From contig NZ_JANFYZ010000009.1 in assembly GCF_024460775.1 (NCBI RefSeq), positions 33,715 to 97,714 on the forward strand: a stretch of DNA of 64,000 nt, read 5' to 3'. The stretch comes from Desulfovibrio desulfuricans (lineage in GTDB: Bacteria > Desulfobacterota > Desulfovibrionia > Desulfovibrionales > Desulfovibrionaceae). Numbering within the stretch: the first letter of the stretch is position 1; every line of letters begins with the position of its first letter. The notes below the pieces were generated by a model. The model did not search any database. It saw only the letters and a list, made by a program, of their open reading frames with translations, and was not told where the DNA came from. The position numbers and the translations under genes are program-made. Positions 54,921 through 63,987 of the stretch are shown one piece after another.

Positions 54921-57163
54921 ATGACACTTTCTCCACTTCTGCGGATCATCTGAACATATCCGCCCCCACGCCCGCCCGGCCCGAAATTCTGGCTCCGGCG
55001 GGCGACGCGCCTTCATTCCTGGCCGCTCTTGCCGCCGGGGCAGACGCCATCTATCTGGGCCTCAAGCATTTTTCGGCCCGCATGCAGGCAGAAAACTTTG
55101 GCCTGACGGAACTTTCACGCCTGACAGACCTTGCCCATGCGGAAAACGCGCGCGTTTACGTGGCCATGAATACCCTGGTCAAACCCAACGAACCGGCTCA
55201 GGCCTATCGGCTGGCGGCGCGCCTTGCCCGTCAGGTCAGGCCCGACGGGCTTATCGTGCAGGATCTGGCAATGCTGGATCTGGCGCGTCAGGCTGGTTTT
55301 GAGGGCGGGCTTTTTCTTTCCACCCTTGCCAACCTCACCCATCCGGAAAGCCTGTTGCAGGCCAAAAAACTCGGCGCCAACCGTGTTATCCTGCCGCGCG
55401 AGCTTTCCATTGACGAAATCCGCACCATGGGCGAGGCCTGCCCCGAAGGCCTTGACCTTGAATGTTTTGTGCACGGCGCGCTGTGCTACTGCGTGTCTGG
55501 CCGTTGCTACTGGTCGAGCTACATGGGCGGCAAAAGCGGCCTGCGGGGCCGCTGCGTGCAGCCCTGCCGCCGCGTGTACCGTCAGGGCGGCCCCGCTGCC
55601 ATTGCGCTTGTGCGCAATGCGGAACGTGAGGAACAGGACCGCATGCGCCAGGAACAGTCCCGCATGGACATTGCCCGCAAAAACCGCACCGGGCGTGATG
55701 GGCGTGACCCACGGGCCGGACGCGGCAGGCCGGACGACCGCAGAAATGAATCCTTTGACGCGCCACGCCGCCCCTCCTCGCGCGGGCAGGTGCGCGGCAA
55801 GGAGCACAACGGCCGCTGGTTCTCCTGCCTCGACCTTTCGCTGGACGTGCTGGCAAAAACCCTGCTGAACATCCCCCACCTTGTGTCGTGGAAGATCGAA
55901 GGCCGCAAAAAAGGCCCCCACTACGTGTATCACGTGGTCACGGCCTACCGCATGCTGCGCGACAATCCCGGCGATGCGCAGGCCCGCAAGGCTGCCGAAG
56001 AAATTTTGCAGATGTCCCTGGGGCGGCCCTCCACGCGCGCGCGCTTTTTGCCGCAGAAGGATCACACCATCCCCACCACCCCGGACGGTCAGACCAGTTC
56101 CGGTCTGCTGGCGGGCAAGATTCGCATCGAGCCTGAAGGCGGCGTGACGCTCAAGCCCTTCTTTGAACTGCTGCCGCAGGATTACCTGCGAGTGGGCGTA
56201 GAAGACGAGCGCTGGCATGCCACTTTGCCCGTAACCCGGCGCATTCCCAAGGGCGGCAGCCTTACCATGCGCCTGCCCAAGCACAAGACGCCCAAGGCTG
56301 GAACGCCCGTCTTTCTTATTGACCGACGCGAACCAGAACTCATGCGCATCATCAAAAGCTGGCAGGCGCGCCTTGAGGCCATGCCCTCCCGCCCCAGCAA
56401 GGCGGTGGAAAGCGACCCGCGTCTGCCCAAACCCATCAAGGCCAAAACCCGGCCCGACATGTATGTGCGCTCAAGCGTGCCCCACGGCAAGGAGACCCGC
56501 ACTGGCCGCAGCCAGTTGCAGGCCCTCTGGCTTTCGGCGCGCAGCGCCGAGCTATCGCGCACGGTTGCCCCGCGCATGTGCTGGTGGCTGCCTCCTGTTA
56601 TATGGCCTGATGAGGAAGAAACCATCCGCCGCTCCATCGGACGGCTGTGGCGCGACGGCGCGCGGCATTTTGTGTGCAACGCTCCGTGGCAGCGCGGCTT
56701 GTTCCCCGAGCAGCTTGAAGAAAACGCCGACCTGCTGGCAGGGCCTTTCTGCAACGCGGCCAATGCCTCGGCCCTTGGCATACTTGCCAGTATGGGATTT
56801 TCGGGCGCTTTTGTTAGCCCTGAACTGGCGCAGGAGGACATGCTGGCCCTGCCCGCGCAAAGCCCCCTGCCGCTTGGCGTCGTGCTTTCCGGCTACTGGC
56901 CCGTGGGCATCAGCCGTTTCGGCCTGCTGGGCGTCAAACCCAACGAACCCTTCCTCAGCCCCATGGGCGAACCCTTCTGGGCGCGGCAGTACGGCGGCAA
57001 CATCTGGATTTATCCCGGCTGGCCGCTGGATATCACCGCCAAAAGGCAGGAACTGCTCTCGGCGGGATACGGTTTCTTTGCGCACATGCAGGAAAATCCG
57101 CCAGCTTCCGTGCCCGAAATGCGGCGCAAGAGCCTGTTCAACTGGGAAGGGGATTTGCTGTAA
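54917..57163 (+). CDS. peptidase U32-family protein, RlhA-like
   Basis: A 748-residue protein. The U32 domain is seen in PEILAPAGDAPSFLAALAAGADAIYLG and the cysteine cluster CYCVSGRCYWS and GRCVQPCRR (about 189-215), which in RlhA holds an iron-sulfur cluster needed for 23S rRNA C2501 hydroxylation. Unusual is a strongly charged Arg/Asp-rich insertion of about 65 residues (about 235-300, DRRNESFDAPRRPSS). The C-terminal 300 residues are a further alpha/beta region. Rather than a protease, an RNA-modification role is likely. Overlaps the epimerase by 4 bases. Confidence 0.85.
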   Translation: MNDTFSTSADHLNISAPTPARPEILAPAGDAPSFLAALAAGADAIYLGLKHFSARMQAENFGLTELSRLTDLAHAENARVYVAMNTLVKPNEPAQAYRLAARLARQVRPDGLIVQDLAMLDLARQAGFEGGLFLSTLANLTHPESLLQAKKLGANRVILPRELSIDEIRTMGEACPEGLDLECFVHGALCYCVSGRCYWSSYMGGKSGLRGRCVQPCRRVYRQGGPAAIALVRNAEREEQDRMRQEQSRMDIARKNRTGRDGRDPRAGRGRPDDRRNESFDAPRRPSSRGQVRGKEHNGRWFSCLDLSLDVLAKTLLNIPHLVSWKIEGRKKGPHYVYHVVTAYRMLRDNPGDAQARKAAEEILQMSLGRPSTRARFLPQKDHTIPTTPDGQTSSGLLAGKIRIEPEGGVTLKPFFELLPQDYLRVGVEDERWHATLPVTRRIPKGGSLTMRLPKHKTPKAGTPVFLIDRREPELMRIIKSWQARLEAMPSRPSKAVESDPRLPKPIKAKTRPDMYVRSSVPHGKETRTGRSQLQALWLSARSAELSRTVAPRMCWWLPPVIWPDEEETIRRSIGRLWRDGARHFVCNAPWQRGLFPEQLEENADLLAGPFCNAANASALGILASMGFSGAFVSPELAQEDMLALPAQSPLPLGVVLSGYWPVGISRFGLLGVKPNEPFLSPMGEPFWARQYGGNIWIYPGWPLDITAKRQELLSAGYGFFAHMQENPPASVPEMRRKSLFNWEGDLL

Positions 57164-57284
57164 GGGGCGTGCCGCCCCTAACTCCGGGCGGCTGACCGCA
57201 TTCGCAGCATCCTGACACATACTTGCGGGCCGCCGACAGAACATGGTTTCTGACGGCGGTCCTTTTTCCGGCGCAGGAAGCCCA

Positions 57285-58139
57285 ATGCACACGGATGAAC
57301 ACTTTTACAACGCCCGACAGCTTTTTCCACGCGGGCTTGAGCAGCCGGAAGGCAGCCTGCGCTTTGGCGCGGACGCCCTCCTGGTGGCTGCCTTTGCCGC
57401 TCGCTATGTGGAAAGCCTGGCCGCGCCACGTCAGGCGCATCTGACTGCGGCAGAGCTTGGCTGTGGCTGCGGGGCTGCTCTGCTGGGGCTGGCCTTGCGT
57501 TGCGTTGGCATTACCGGGCTGGGGCTGGACAGGGAAGGGCCGCTCGTGCAGGCCGCCACGGCCAATGCCGCGCGCCTTGGCTTGACAGACAGGCTGCGCT
57601 TTGCCGAAGCTGATCTGGCCGACAGAAAACGCTTGTCAGAGCTGGCAGGCACAACAGGCGGCTGCCACGCCGGGGGGGTTGATCTGGTTCTGGCAAATCC
57701 GCCCTATGGAGTAGCCGGGAGGCCCTCGCCCCGCCATATACGGGAACGAGCGCTGCGTGGCGCACAGGGCGAGGAAAGCCGGGAATACGCGCTCCAGCTA
57801 TTCTGCCGCGCTGCGGCCGCGCTGCTGAGACATCAGGGCTGTTTTTGCTGTATCTATGACGCTCCGGCCTTGCCGCAATTGTGCGCTGCCTTGAACGATG
57901 CGGGCCTTGGGCTGCGCCTCCTGCTGCCCGTCAGAACGCACAGGGCAAAACCCGCATTGCGGATTCTGGCTCTGGCCCGCAAGAATACCGCGCACGAAAC
58001 CGTGATTCAAACGCCGCTGACGCTGCACACCGGGGCATCCACCAATGACAACTCAGGAACCAGCAAGGTCACAGGCGGCGGCAAACTTGGGCCTCGGTGG
58101 TCTACACAGGCGCTGCGCTTCTGCCCCTGGCTGGCCTGA
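57285..58139 (+). CDS. TrmN6-like N6-adenine methyltransferase
   Basis: A 284-residue class I methyltransferase. The SAM motif ELGCGCGAALLGLALR and the NPPY catalytic motif (about residue 138, LVLANPPYGV) mark the N6-adenine group, closest to tRNA1(Val) adenine-37 methyltransferase. A C-terminal tail of about 40 residues is Thr/Ser/Gly-rich and may be disordered. Start ATG 57285 has AGGAAG 6 bases upstream; an in-frame ATG at 57243 is possible. Substrate is inferred from the motif pattern only. Confidence 0.82.
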   Translation: MHTDEHFYNARQLFPRGLEQPEGSLRFGADALLVAAFAARYVESLAAPRQAHLTAAELGCGCGAALLGLALRCVGITGLGLDREGPLVQAATANAARLGLTDRLRFAEADLADRKRLSELAGTTGGCHAGGVDLVLANPPYGVAGRPSPRHIRERALRGAQGEESREYALQLFCRAAAALLRHQGCFCCIYDAPALPQLCAALNDAGLGLRLLLPVRTHRAKPALRILALARKNTAHETVIQTPLTLHTGASTNDNSGTSKVTGGGKLGPRWSTQALRFCPWLA

Positions 58140-58193
58140 CGCAGGCTTTGCTGTGATCAATCCCGCACAGATTCCATCCCCACAGGGTGAATT

Positions 58194-61100
58194 ATGAATT
58201 TTATAGCTGATCTGCACATCCATTCCCGTTTCTCGCGCGCCACAAGCAAGGCCCTCAATCCTCGTCATCTGGCGGCCTGGGCGCGCTGCAAAGGTATCAA
58301 CGTACTGGGCACCGGGGATTTTACACATCCCCAGTGGCGGGCGGAACTGGCGGAGCAGCTCGTGCTGGACGAAACTACGGGACTGTACAGGCTGGCTGTG
58401 GAGCCGGAAACTCTGGATTTTATGGACTCCAAGGCTGGTCCCGGCATGCAGGAATCCGCCGACCCGCTGTTTCTGCTGCAGACGGAAATCAGCTCCATCT
58501 ACAAACGCGGCGGCAAGGTGCGCAAGGTGCACAACCTTGTGTTTGTGCCTACTCTGGAAGATGCGGAGCGCCTTTCGTTGCGGCTGGCGCAGATCGGCAA
58601 CCTTAATGCCGATGGCCGCCCCATCCTGGGGTTGGACTCGCGCGACCTGCTTGAAATCATGCTAGAATGCGCGCCCGGTTCAGTGATGATCCCCGCCCAT
58701 GTGTGGACGCCCTGGTTTGCGCTTTTCGGCTCCAAGTCAGGCTTTGACAGGCTTGAAGACTGCTACGGCGATCTTTCGGAACACATTTTTGCGCTGGAAA
58801 CGGGCCTTTCGTCCGACCCGGCCATGAACCGCCTGATCAGCAGGCTTGACGGCTACGCTCTTGTGTCCAATTCGGACGCGCATTCCGGGGCCAACCTTGG
58901 GCGCGAGGCCAATCTGTTTGCGGGCCGCCCCAGCTATGCGGGCATGTTTGCGGCCCTGCGCGCCTCTGCCCGGCGCGAAGACCAGAGCAATCTGGACTGC
59001 CGTTTTCTCGGCACCATGGAATTCTATCCTGATGAAGGCAAATACCACCTTGACGGGCACCGCGCCTGCAACGTGGTGCTGGAACCTAAAGAATCGCTGG
59101 CTCTTGGCAACATCTGCCCGGTCTGCGGCAAGCCGCTCACGGTCGGCGTGCTGCACCGGGTGCTGGAACTGGCAGACAGGGAAACCCCGCCGGAGTTACC
59201 GCACGAACCGGAAGTGCGCCCGCTGATTCCGCTGGCCGAAGTCGTGGGCGAAATACTTGGCGTTGGCCCGGCATCGCGCCGGGTGCAGGAGCGTTACAGC
59301 AGCCTGTTGCGCGAGCTGGGGCCGGAGCTGGATATCCTTTGCCGCCTGCCGGAAGCCGACATTCGCGCTCACTGGGAGCCGCTGGGTGAAGCAGTGGCCC
59401 GCATGCGGCGCGGGCAGGTCTACCGCGAGGGAGGCTATGACGGCGAATACGGCACGGTAAGGGTTTTCTCCCCGGAGGAACTGGCCGATGCGCGCGGTAC
59501 CCTGCCGGGTGTAAAGGCTCCTGCCAAACGAGGGCGCAAAAAAGCTGAACCCCTTGAATTTGCAACTGCGCAGACAACTGCCGGGCAGCCCGCATCCGTG
59601 CGCGTGCGTCGGGCCAGCCTCCCCCTTGCGGGTGATACCAACGCAGAAGCCACAAGCAATTTTTCTGCGGTAAAATCCGCAGCTAAAACTGACACATCTG
59701 CGCAGGCCTTTGCCTATTCTGACGAGCAGCAGACGGCGCTTGCAGCCGGCTCCGCGCCCGTGCTGGTGCTGGCTGGCCCCGGCGCAGGCAAAACCCGTGT
59801 GCTGGTAGGCCGCCTGCAATGGCTTGCGGAACAGAGCGCGGACATGCGCAGGGTGCTGGCTGTCACCTTTACGCGGCGCGCTGCGGATGAACTGAGGGAA
59901 AGACTGTCCAAGGCCTTTGATGGAGGCGCGCAAACTGCGCTGCCGCAGTGCGACACGCTGCACGGCATGGCCTGGGCGGCCCTGCGCGCTGCCAGCGCGG
60001 ACAACCCCCCGCTGTTGCTTGGCGAGGATGCCGCGCTCAATTTGTTCCGTCTGGCAAATCCGGAACTGGAAAAGCGTGATGCGCGCAAGCTTTGGGATGC
60101 CCTTGCCCTGGCGCGTGAGGGCGGTCTTCTTGCCCAGGAGTCTACTCAAAGCCCTCTGGCCCGAGCTGCTGCCAACTACGCTGCGCGCAAGAACATGGGG
60201 CAGCGCTATGTGGATTACGCCGACCTTCTGGACTGGTGGCTGGAGCACGCCCGCGCCCTACCCGAAAACGAGCGTCCGCAGCACGTGCTGGTAGATGAAG
60301 TGCAGGATCTTTCCTCTGTGCAGCTTGCCATTGTTCGAGCCTTGCTGCCTGCGGATGGGCATGGATTTTTCGGCATTGGCGACCCGGATCAGGCCATTTA
60401 CGGATTCCGTGGCGTCACGGGCCAAAGCGAAGCCAGTCTGCGCGCCTGCTGGCCGGGGCTGAACGTCTTCCGCCTTGGGCAGAGCTTCCGTTCCAGCCAG
60501 AGCGTACTGGATATGGCCCGCAGCCTTTTGCACCACAATGGGCAGTGCGGCCCATTGCTGGCCGCGCAATCCCTCACGGCTGAACTGCGGCTCTTTTCCG
60601 CTCCCGATGAGCGCACCGAGGCCCGCTGGGTAGCAGAGCGGGTTCGACATCTGCTGGGTGCAACGGCCCACACCTTGCTGGATCACAGCAAGGGGGACGA
60701 TCTGCACGGCCTGGCCGGAGCACTGGCACCGGGCGACATTGCGGTTCTTGTGCGCCTGAAAGCGCAAATTCCCCCCCTGCGTGCGGCCCTTGAACAGGCG
60801 GGGATACCATGCGCCGCGCCCTCACAGGATGGATTCTGGCAAGACGCCGCCTGCGCCCGCCTGTTGAGCCTGCTAGGCGCCCATTGCGGTTTTGCGCATG
60901 TATCTACCGAGGATCAGGGTCAACAGGATACCTTGCCGCAGAACTGGGCATCGGCAGAGAGCCTGCCTGCTCCGGAGCATATGCTGCCCTGGCTTGCCGA
61001 ACAGCCCTGGGCGGGGGAAGTCTTTACCGGCAGCCGCCCCTGGCGCGAACTGTGCCGCCTGTGGAACCAGAGCGGCCACTGGGCGGGCTTTTTTGAGCAA

Positions 61101-61505
61101 CTGGCATGGCTTCAGGAGGCCGAGCTTGTGCGCGCCAAGGCCGAGAGTGTGCAGATTCTGACCTTACACGCTTCAAAGGGGCTTGAATTTCAGGCTGTTT
61201 TTCTACCGGGGCTTGAAGACGGTCTTTTGCCTTTGCGGCGTGAACTTCTGTTCCCTGCCGCGGATGCCGCAACCAGCAGCACCCAAAGAGAGGCCGACGA
61301 GGCCGAGGAGCGCCGTTTGCTGTACGTGGGGCTTACGCGTGCCGCACGGGCGCTGTTTCTCAGCCATTGCGCCCAACGCTCTCTTTATGGGCGCACCCTG
61401 CATTTGCAGCCCTCGCCCTTCATGAGCCAGATATGCGAATTTTGCCGGCACAGCACCCTTGCAACACGCACTCGCAAGGAACAGAAACAGATCAGCCTGC
61501 TCTGA
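58194..61505 (+). CDS. PHP domain-UvrD helicase fusion
   Basis: A 1103-residue fusion. The first 420 residues are a PHP-type metal-dependent phosphoesterase domain: DLHIHSRFS at 6-14, GTGDFTHP, and SNSDAHSGANLG. After a linker of about 90 residues lies a superfamily 1 UvrD/Rep helicase. Walker A is GPGAGKTRV near 528, Walker B VDEVQDLS near 700, motif III GDPDQAIYGFRG near 728, then LHASKGLEFQ near 990 and LYVGLTRAARALF near 1041. The N-terminal type is known as a separate protein of uncertain function. A nuclease plus helicase acting on one DNA substrate is a natural interpretation. Confidence 0.9.
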   Translation: MNFIADLHIHSRFSRATSKALNPRHLAAWARCKGINVLGTGDFTHPQWRAELAEQLVLDETTGLYRLAVEPETLDFMDSKAGPGMQESADPLFLLQTEISSIYKRGGKVRKVHNLVFVPTLEDAERLSLRLAQIGNLNADGRPILGLDSRDLLEIMLECAPGSVMIPAHVWTPWFALFGSKSGFDRLEDCYGDLSEHIFALETGLSSDPAMNRLISRLDGYALVSNSDAHSGANLGREANLFAGRPSYAGMFAALRASARREDQSNLDCRFLGTMEFYPDEGKYHLDGHRACNVVLEPKESLALGNICPVCGKPLTVGVLHRVLELADRETPPELPHEPEVRPLIPLAEVVGEILGVGPASRRVQERYSSLLRELGPELDILCRLPEADIRAHWEPLGEAVARMRRGQVYREGGYDGEYGTVRVFSPEELADARGTLPGVKAPAKRGRKKAEPLEFATAQTTAGQPASVRVRRASLPLAGDTNAEATSNFSAVKSAAKTDTSAQAFAYSDEQQTALAAGSAPVLVLAGPGAGKTRVLVGRLQWLAEQSADMRRVLAVTFTRRAADELRERLSKAFDGGAQTALPQCDTLHGMAWAALRAASADNPPLLLGEDAALNLFRLANPELEKRDARKLWDALALAREGGLLAQESTQSPLARAAANYAARKNMGQRYVDYADLLDWWLEHARALPENERPQHVLVDEVQDLSSVQLAIVRALLPADGHGFFGIGDPDQAIYGFRGVTGQSEASLRACWPGLNVFRLGQSFRSSQSVLDMARSLLHHNGQCGPLLAAQSLTAELRLFSAPDERTEARWVAERVRHLLGATAHTLLDHSKGDDLHGLAGALAPGDIAVLVRLKAQIPPLRAALEQAGIPCAAPSQDGFWQDAACARLLSLLGAHCGFAHVSTEDQGQQDTLPQNWASAESLPAPEHMLPWLAEQPWAGEVFTGSRPWRELCRLWNQSGHWAGFFEQLAWLQEAELVRAKAESVQILTLHASKGLEFQAVFLPGLEDGLLPLRRELLFPAADAATSSTQREADEAEERRLLYVGLTRAARALFLSHCAQRSLYGRTLHLQPSPFMSQICEFCRHSTLATRTRKEQKQISLL

Positions 61506-61554
61506 TTCCCTCCCCCGATCTACGCCACCGATGGCAGGATCAAGGGCGCAAAAA

Positions 61555-61571
61555 AAGCGCCATTGGCGCTT
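61555..61571 (+). terminator. hairpin after the helicase gene
   Basis: AAGCGCC-ATT-GGCGCTT, 50 bases after the stop and followed by GCGCTTTT. A weak terminator is likely. Confidence 0.5.
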
Positions 61572-61772
61572 GCGCTTTTGCAGAATTGATTTCGATCCGA
61601 TGTGGGGAGAGGCATTCAAACGGGCTACAGGTTGGACATAGGAGCATTGTACCAGCCTTGCCCCTGATCTGAGGGCATGGGAACAAGGGCGCAACAGGCT
61701 GTCCGGCCTGACAAACGCCACACCCGGCAAAACTGCTCAAGAGTGCGCCACAATGTGACGCAAAAAAGCCGC

Positions 61773-62030
61773 TTATTCTTCCAGCCAGGAGTCGTCTTCA
61801 AGCACCTTGTAACCGCGCACGATGAGGTACACCACGCCGTCCGCTTCTTCCATGATGCCTGATACTTCCACGGGCACGCTGACCTCGTCATCCAGGTCAA
61901 CCCCGGCGCCGCGCGGCACAATGCGGTATTCCACATCATCCTGCACAACAGCGACACGGGCCTGGCGCGCATCCACAGAGCGCGGCACTGCCGCGACATA
62001 ACCTCTGACAGTAATGGGACTCTTGTTCAT
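61773..62030 (-). CDS. small unknown protein
   Basis: An 85-residue acidic protein I do not recognise. The body alternates Val-rich strands (RVAVVQDDVEYRIVPRG, VSVPVEVSGIMEE) and has the compact length of a small beta-barrel or OB-like domain. Start ATG 62030 (MNKSPITV) is chosen; an ATG four codons earlier is in frame. It lies downstream of the NtrC-type regulator on the same strand, 130 bases away. Ends in an acidic tail (DDSWLEE). Confidence 0.6.
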   Translation of the reverse strand: MNKSPITVRGYVAAVPRSVDARQARVAVVQDDVEYRIVPRGAGVDLDDEVSVPVEVSGIMEEADGVVYLIVRGYKVLEDDSWLEE

Positions 62031-62159
62031 AAGCTCTAACATTGCCTTTCAATGCCGGTTTTTCTCGCCTATAGCTCCTTTTATTTTCTGACGCAAGCAT
62101 CCCTGGCTCTTTGCCGCGTTTTTTTGACGCGCTTCGGCTCCGCACGCCTGAAGACCTTG

Positions 62160-63599
62160 TTACAGGCCGTTTTTTTTCATCAGTTCATACCAGTGTCCAC
62201 GTGAAATACCTGCCACTTCCGAGGCTTTTCGCACGTCTTCCGCGCACATGTCCCAAACCTGTCGCACGTAGGCTTTTTCAGCCTGCGATTTCCATTCACG
62301 CAGGCTCGGCGGTTTTTGCCCAAGCGCGTCATTTACCAAAAACCCGTTTTCCTGGGTAGTTATCCCCGCGCCGTCGCTGCCGTGCAACACGCCGTTCTCT
62401 TTGCCCGGCGGCACTGCCCCCTGCCCCATGCGACGCCGTACGGAGTCCACGCGCATACGCGTGGGGAGATGCGCAGGCAGGATCAGATCGCTTTTTCCCG
62501 CCGTGAGGCATGCCCGCTCAAGACAATGGATCAGTTCGCGCACATTGCCGGGCCAGGCATACTCCAGCAGCACATCCAGCGCCTCGTTGGAAAGGGTTTT
62601 TTCCGGCTGATCACTGCCCAGGCAAAAGCGCGCAATGGCCTGCCGCGCCAAAGCGGGGATTTCATCAAGCCGCTCGCGCAACGGCGGAATCACAATGGTG
62701 AGGCCTTGCAGCCTGTAGAGCAGGTCTGCCCGGAAGCTGTTTTCCTTGGCCATGTGCTCCAGATTTTTATTGGTGGCGGCCACCAGCCTGAAATCACTGC
62801 TGACCTCGCGTACCTCGCCCACAGGGCGAAAACGCCGCTGTTCCAAGGCTCGCAAAAAGACCCCCTGCATGGGCTGAGGCAGGTCACCCACTTCACCCAG
62901 AAACAGCGTCCCTTTGTCTGCCGCAAGCAGCAACCCTTCGCGCGCCCTGTCCGCACCGGTGAACGCGCCGCGGCTGTGGCCGAACAAATGGCTTTCCACC
63001 AGAGTTTCTGGCAGCGAGGCGCAGTCAACCGTTATAAACGGCCTGGCTGCCCTTGCGCTGTTACGAAAGAGCGCCCGGGCAAAGAGTTCCTTGCCTACGC
63101 CGGTTTCTCCCAGCAAAAGCACGTTTACTTCGCTTTTTGCGGCCTGCGCCAACAGCTTGAGAGCGCGGCTCATGCCGGGGCCGCTGCCAAGGATATGCCC
63201 GCTGTCCACATCCAGAGCTTCTGATACTGGAGTGCGGTTTTGTCTGAATTGCAGAATCTGCCGCAAACACTGCTCAATATCGCGCATCTGCAAGGGCTTG
63301 GTGAGAAATTCCCATGCTCCGGAGCGCAAGGCGGCCTCGGCATTGTCGCCGTCGCCGTTGCCGGTGATGACCACCACATCCGGCGCACCGGGCAGGTGTG
63401 CAAAATCAGCCTGATATTCAAGCCCGTTTCCATCTGGGAGCCATACGTCCAGCAAGACCACATCTACTGGCTCACTGACCATGCGCAGCGCCTCCTGAAT
63501 GGAAGCGGCCAACAGGGTTTCGTGCCCCATGCGGTTGCAGACTACCTGCACCATTGTGCGCATCAGTCCTTCATCGTCCACCACAAGCACTTTGGCCAT
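62160..63599 (-). CDS. NtrC-family sigma-54-dependent response regulator with altered Walker B
   Basis: A 479-residue regulator. The receiver domain has Asp51 (VVLLDVWLPDG) as phosphoacceptor. The AAA+ domain holds Walker A GETGVGKE (164-171), the sigma-54 contact loop GAFTGA (211-216) and the Walker B region TLFLGEVGD (231-239). Gly235 is in the place of the usual aspartate (GGT instead of GAT on the coding strand), while Glu236 remains. A Fis-type helix-turn-helix ends the protein (ASEVAGISRGHWYEL). Loss of this Asp would weaken Mg-ATP use, so the protein may bind DNA but activate poorly. The HPt protein upstream may be its phosphate donor. Confidence 0.88.
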   Translation of the reverse strand: MAKVLVVDDEGLMRTMVQVVCNRMGHETLLAASIQEALRMVSEPVDVVLLDVWLPDGNGLEYQADFAHLPGAPDVVVITGNGDGDNAEAALRSGAWEFLTKPLQMRDIEQCLRQILQFRQNRTPVSEALDVDSGHILGSGPGMSRALKLLAQAAKSEVNVLLLGETGVGKELFARALFRNSARAARPFITVDCASLPETLVESHLFGHSRGAFTGADRAREGLLLAADKGTLFLGEVGDLPQPMQGVFLRALEQRRFRPVGEVREVSSDFRLVAATNKNLEHMAKENSFRADLLYRLQGLTIVIPPLRERLDEIPALARQAIARFCLGSDQPEKTLSNEALDVLLEYAWPGNVRELIHCLERACLTAGKSDLILPAHLPTRMRVDSVRRRMGQGAVPPGKENGVLHGSDGAGITTQENGFLVNDALGQKPPSLREWKSQAEKAYVRQVWDMCAEDVRKASEVAGISRGHWYELMKKNGL

Positions 63600-63696
63600 C
63601 AGCTAGTTCCCCCTGAGATCACGCTTCCGCCGATTTCTTGTCTGCGGGCTTTGCCGCACGTGCCAGACCAAAACCTTTTTGCTGGCACTCTGCCCA

Positions 63697-63987
63697 CTAG
63701 GCGGTCTTGCCCTGTTCCACACCTGCGGCGAGCACCTGCGCTGCTTCCTGCATTGCCGTACGTAATTTTTGCGCTTCTTCTGAAATAGTTGCTGATTGCG
63801 CGTCTTCAGTTGCTGTTGCAACTGCCCGCAGGTGGTCAAGTTTCATGATGCCTGCCGAATTTTTACAGGCATGGGCTGTGCGCCGCAGCTGCTCAAAATC
63901 ACCCCTTGCAATGGCGGCATCCAGGGTTTGCAGACGTTCGTGAAGTGAGGTAGGCTGGAAAAAACGGACGCCATAGTTCATATCCAT
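63697..63987 (-). CDS. HPt-domain protein, start possibly outside the window
   Basis: A 96-residue (or longer) histidine phosphotransfer domain. The phosphorylatable His39 lies in RRTAHACKNSAG with the conserved Lys three residues on, and the four-helix pattern is complete. The frame remains open from ATG 63987 to the window end without a stop, and no ribosome binding site precedes this ATG, so the protein may extend beyond the window, perhaps as part of a hybrid kinase. It lies 97 bases upstream of the NtrC-type regulator, which suggests one phosphorelay. Confidence 0.75.
   Translation of the reverse strand: MDMNYGVRFFQPTSLHERLQTLDAAIARGDFEQLRRTAHACKNSAGIMKLDHLRAVATATEDAQSATISEEAQKLRTAMQEAAQVLAAGVEQGKTA

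Noticed and set aside
61741..61770. Hairpin TGCG..CGCA as a terminator for the small gene at 61773
   Set aside because: The T-run lies on the wrong side of the stem for the minus-strand transcript.
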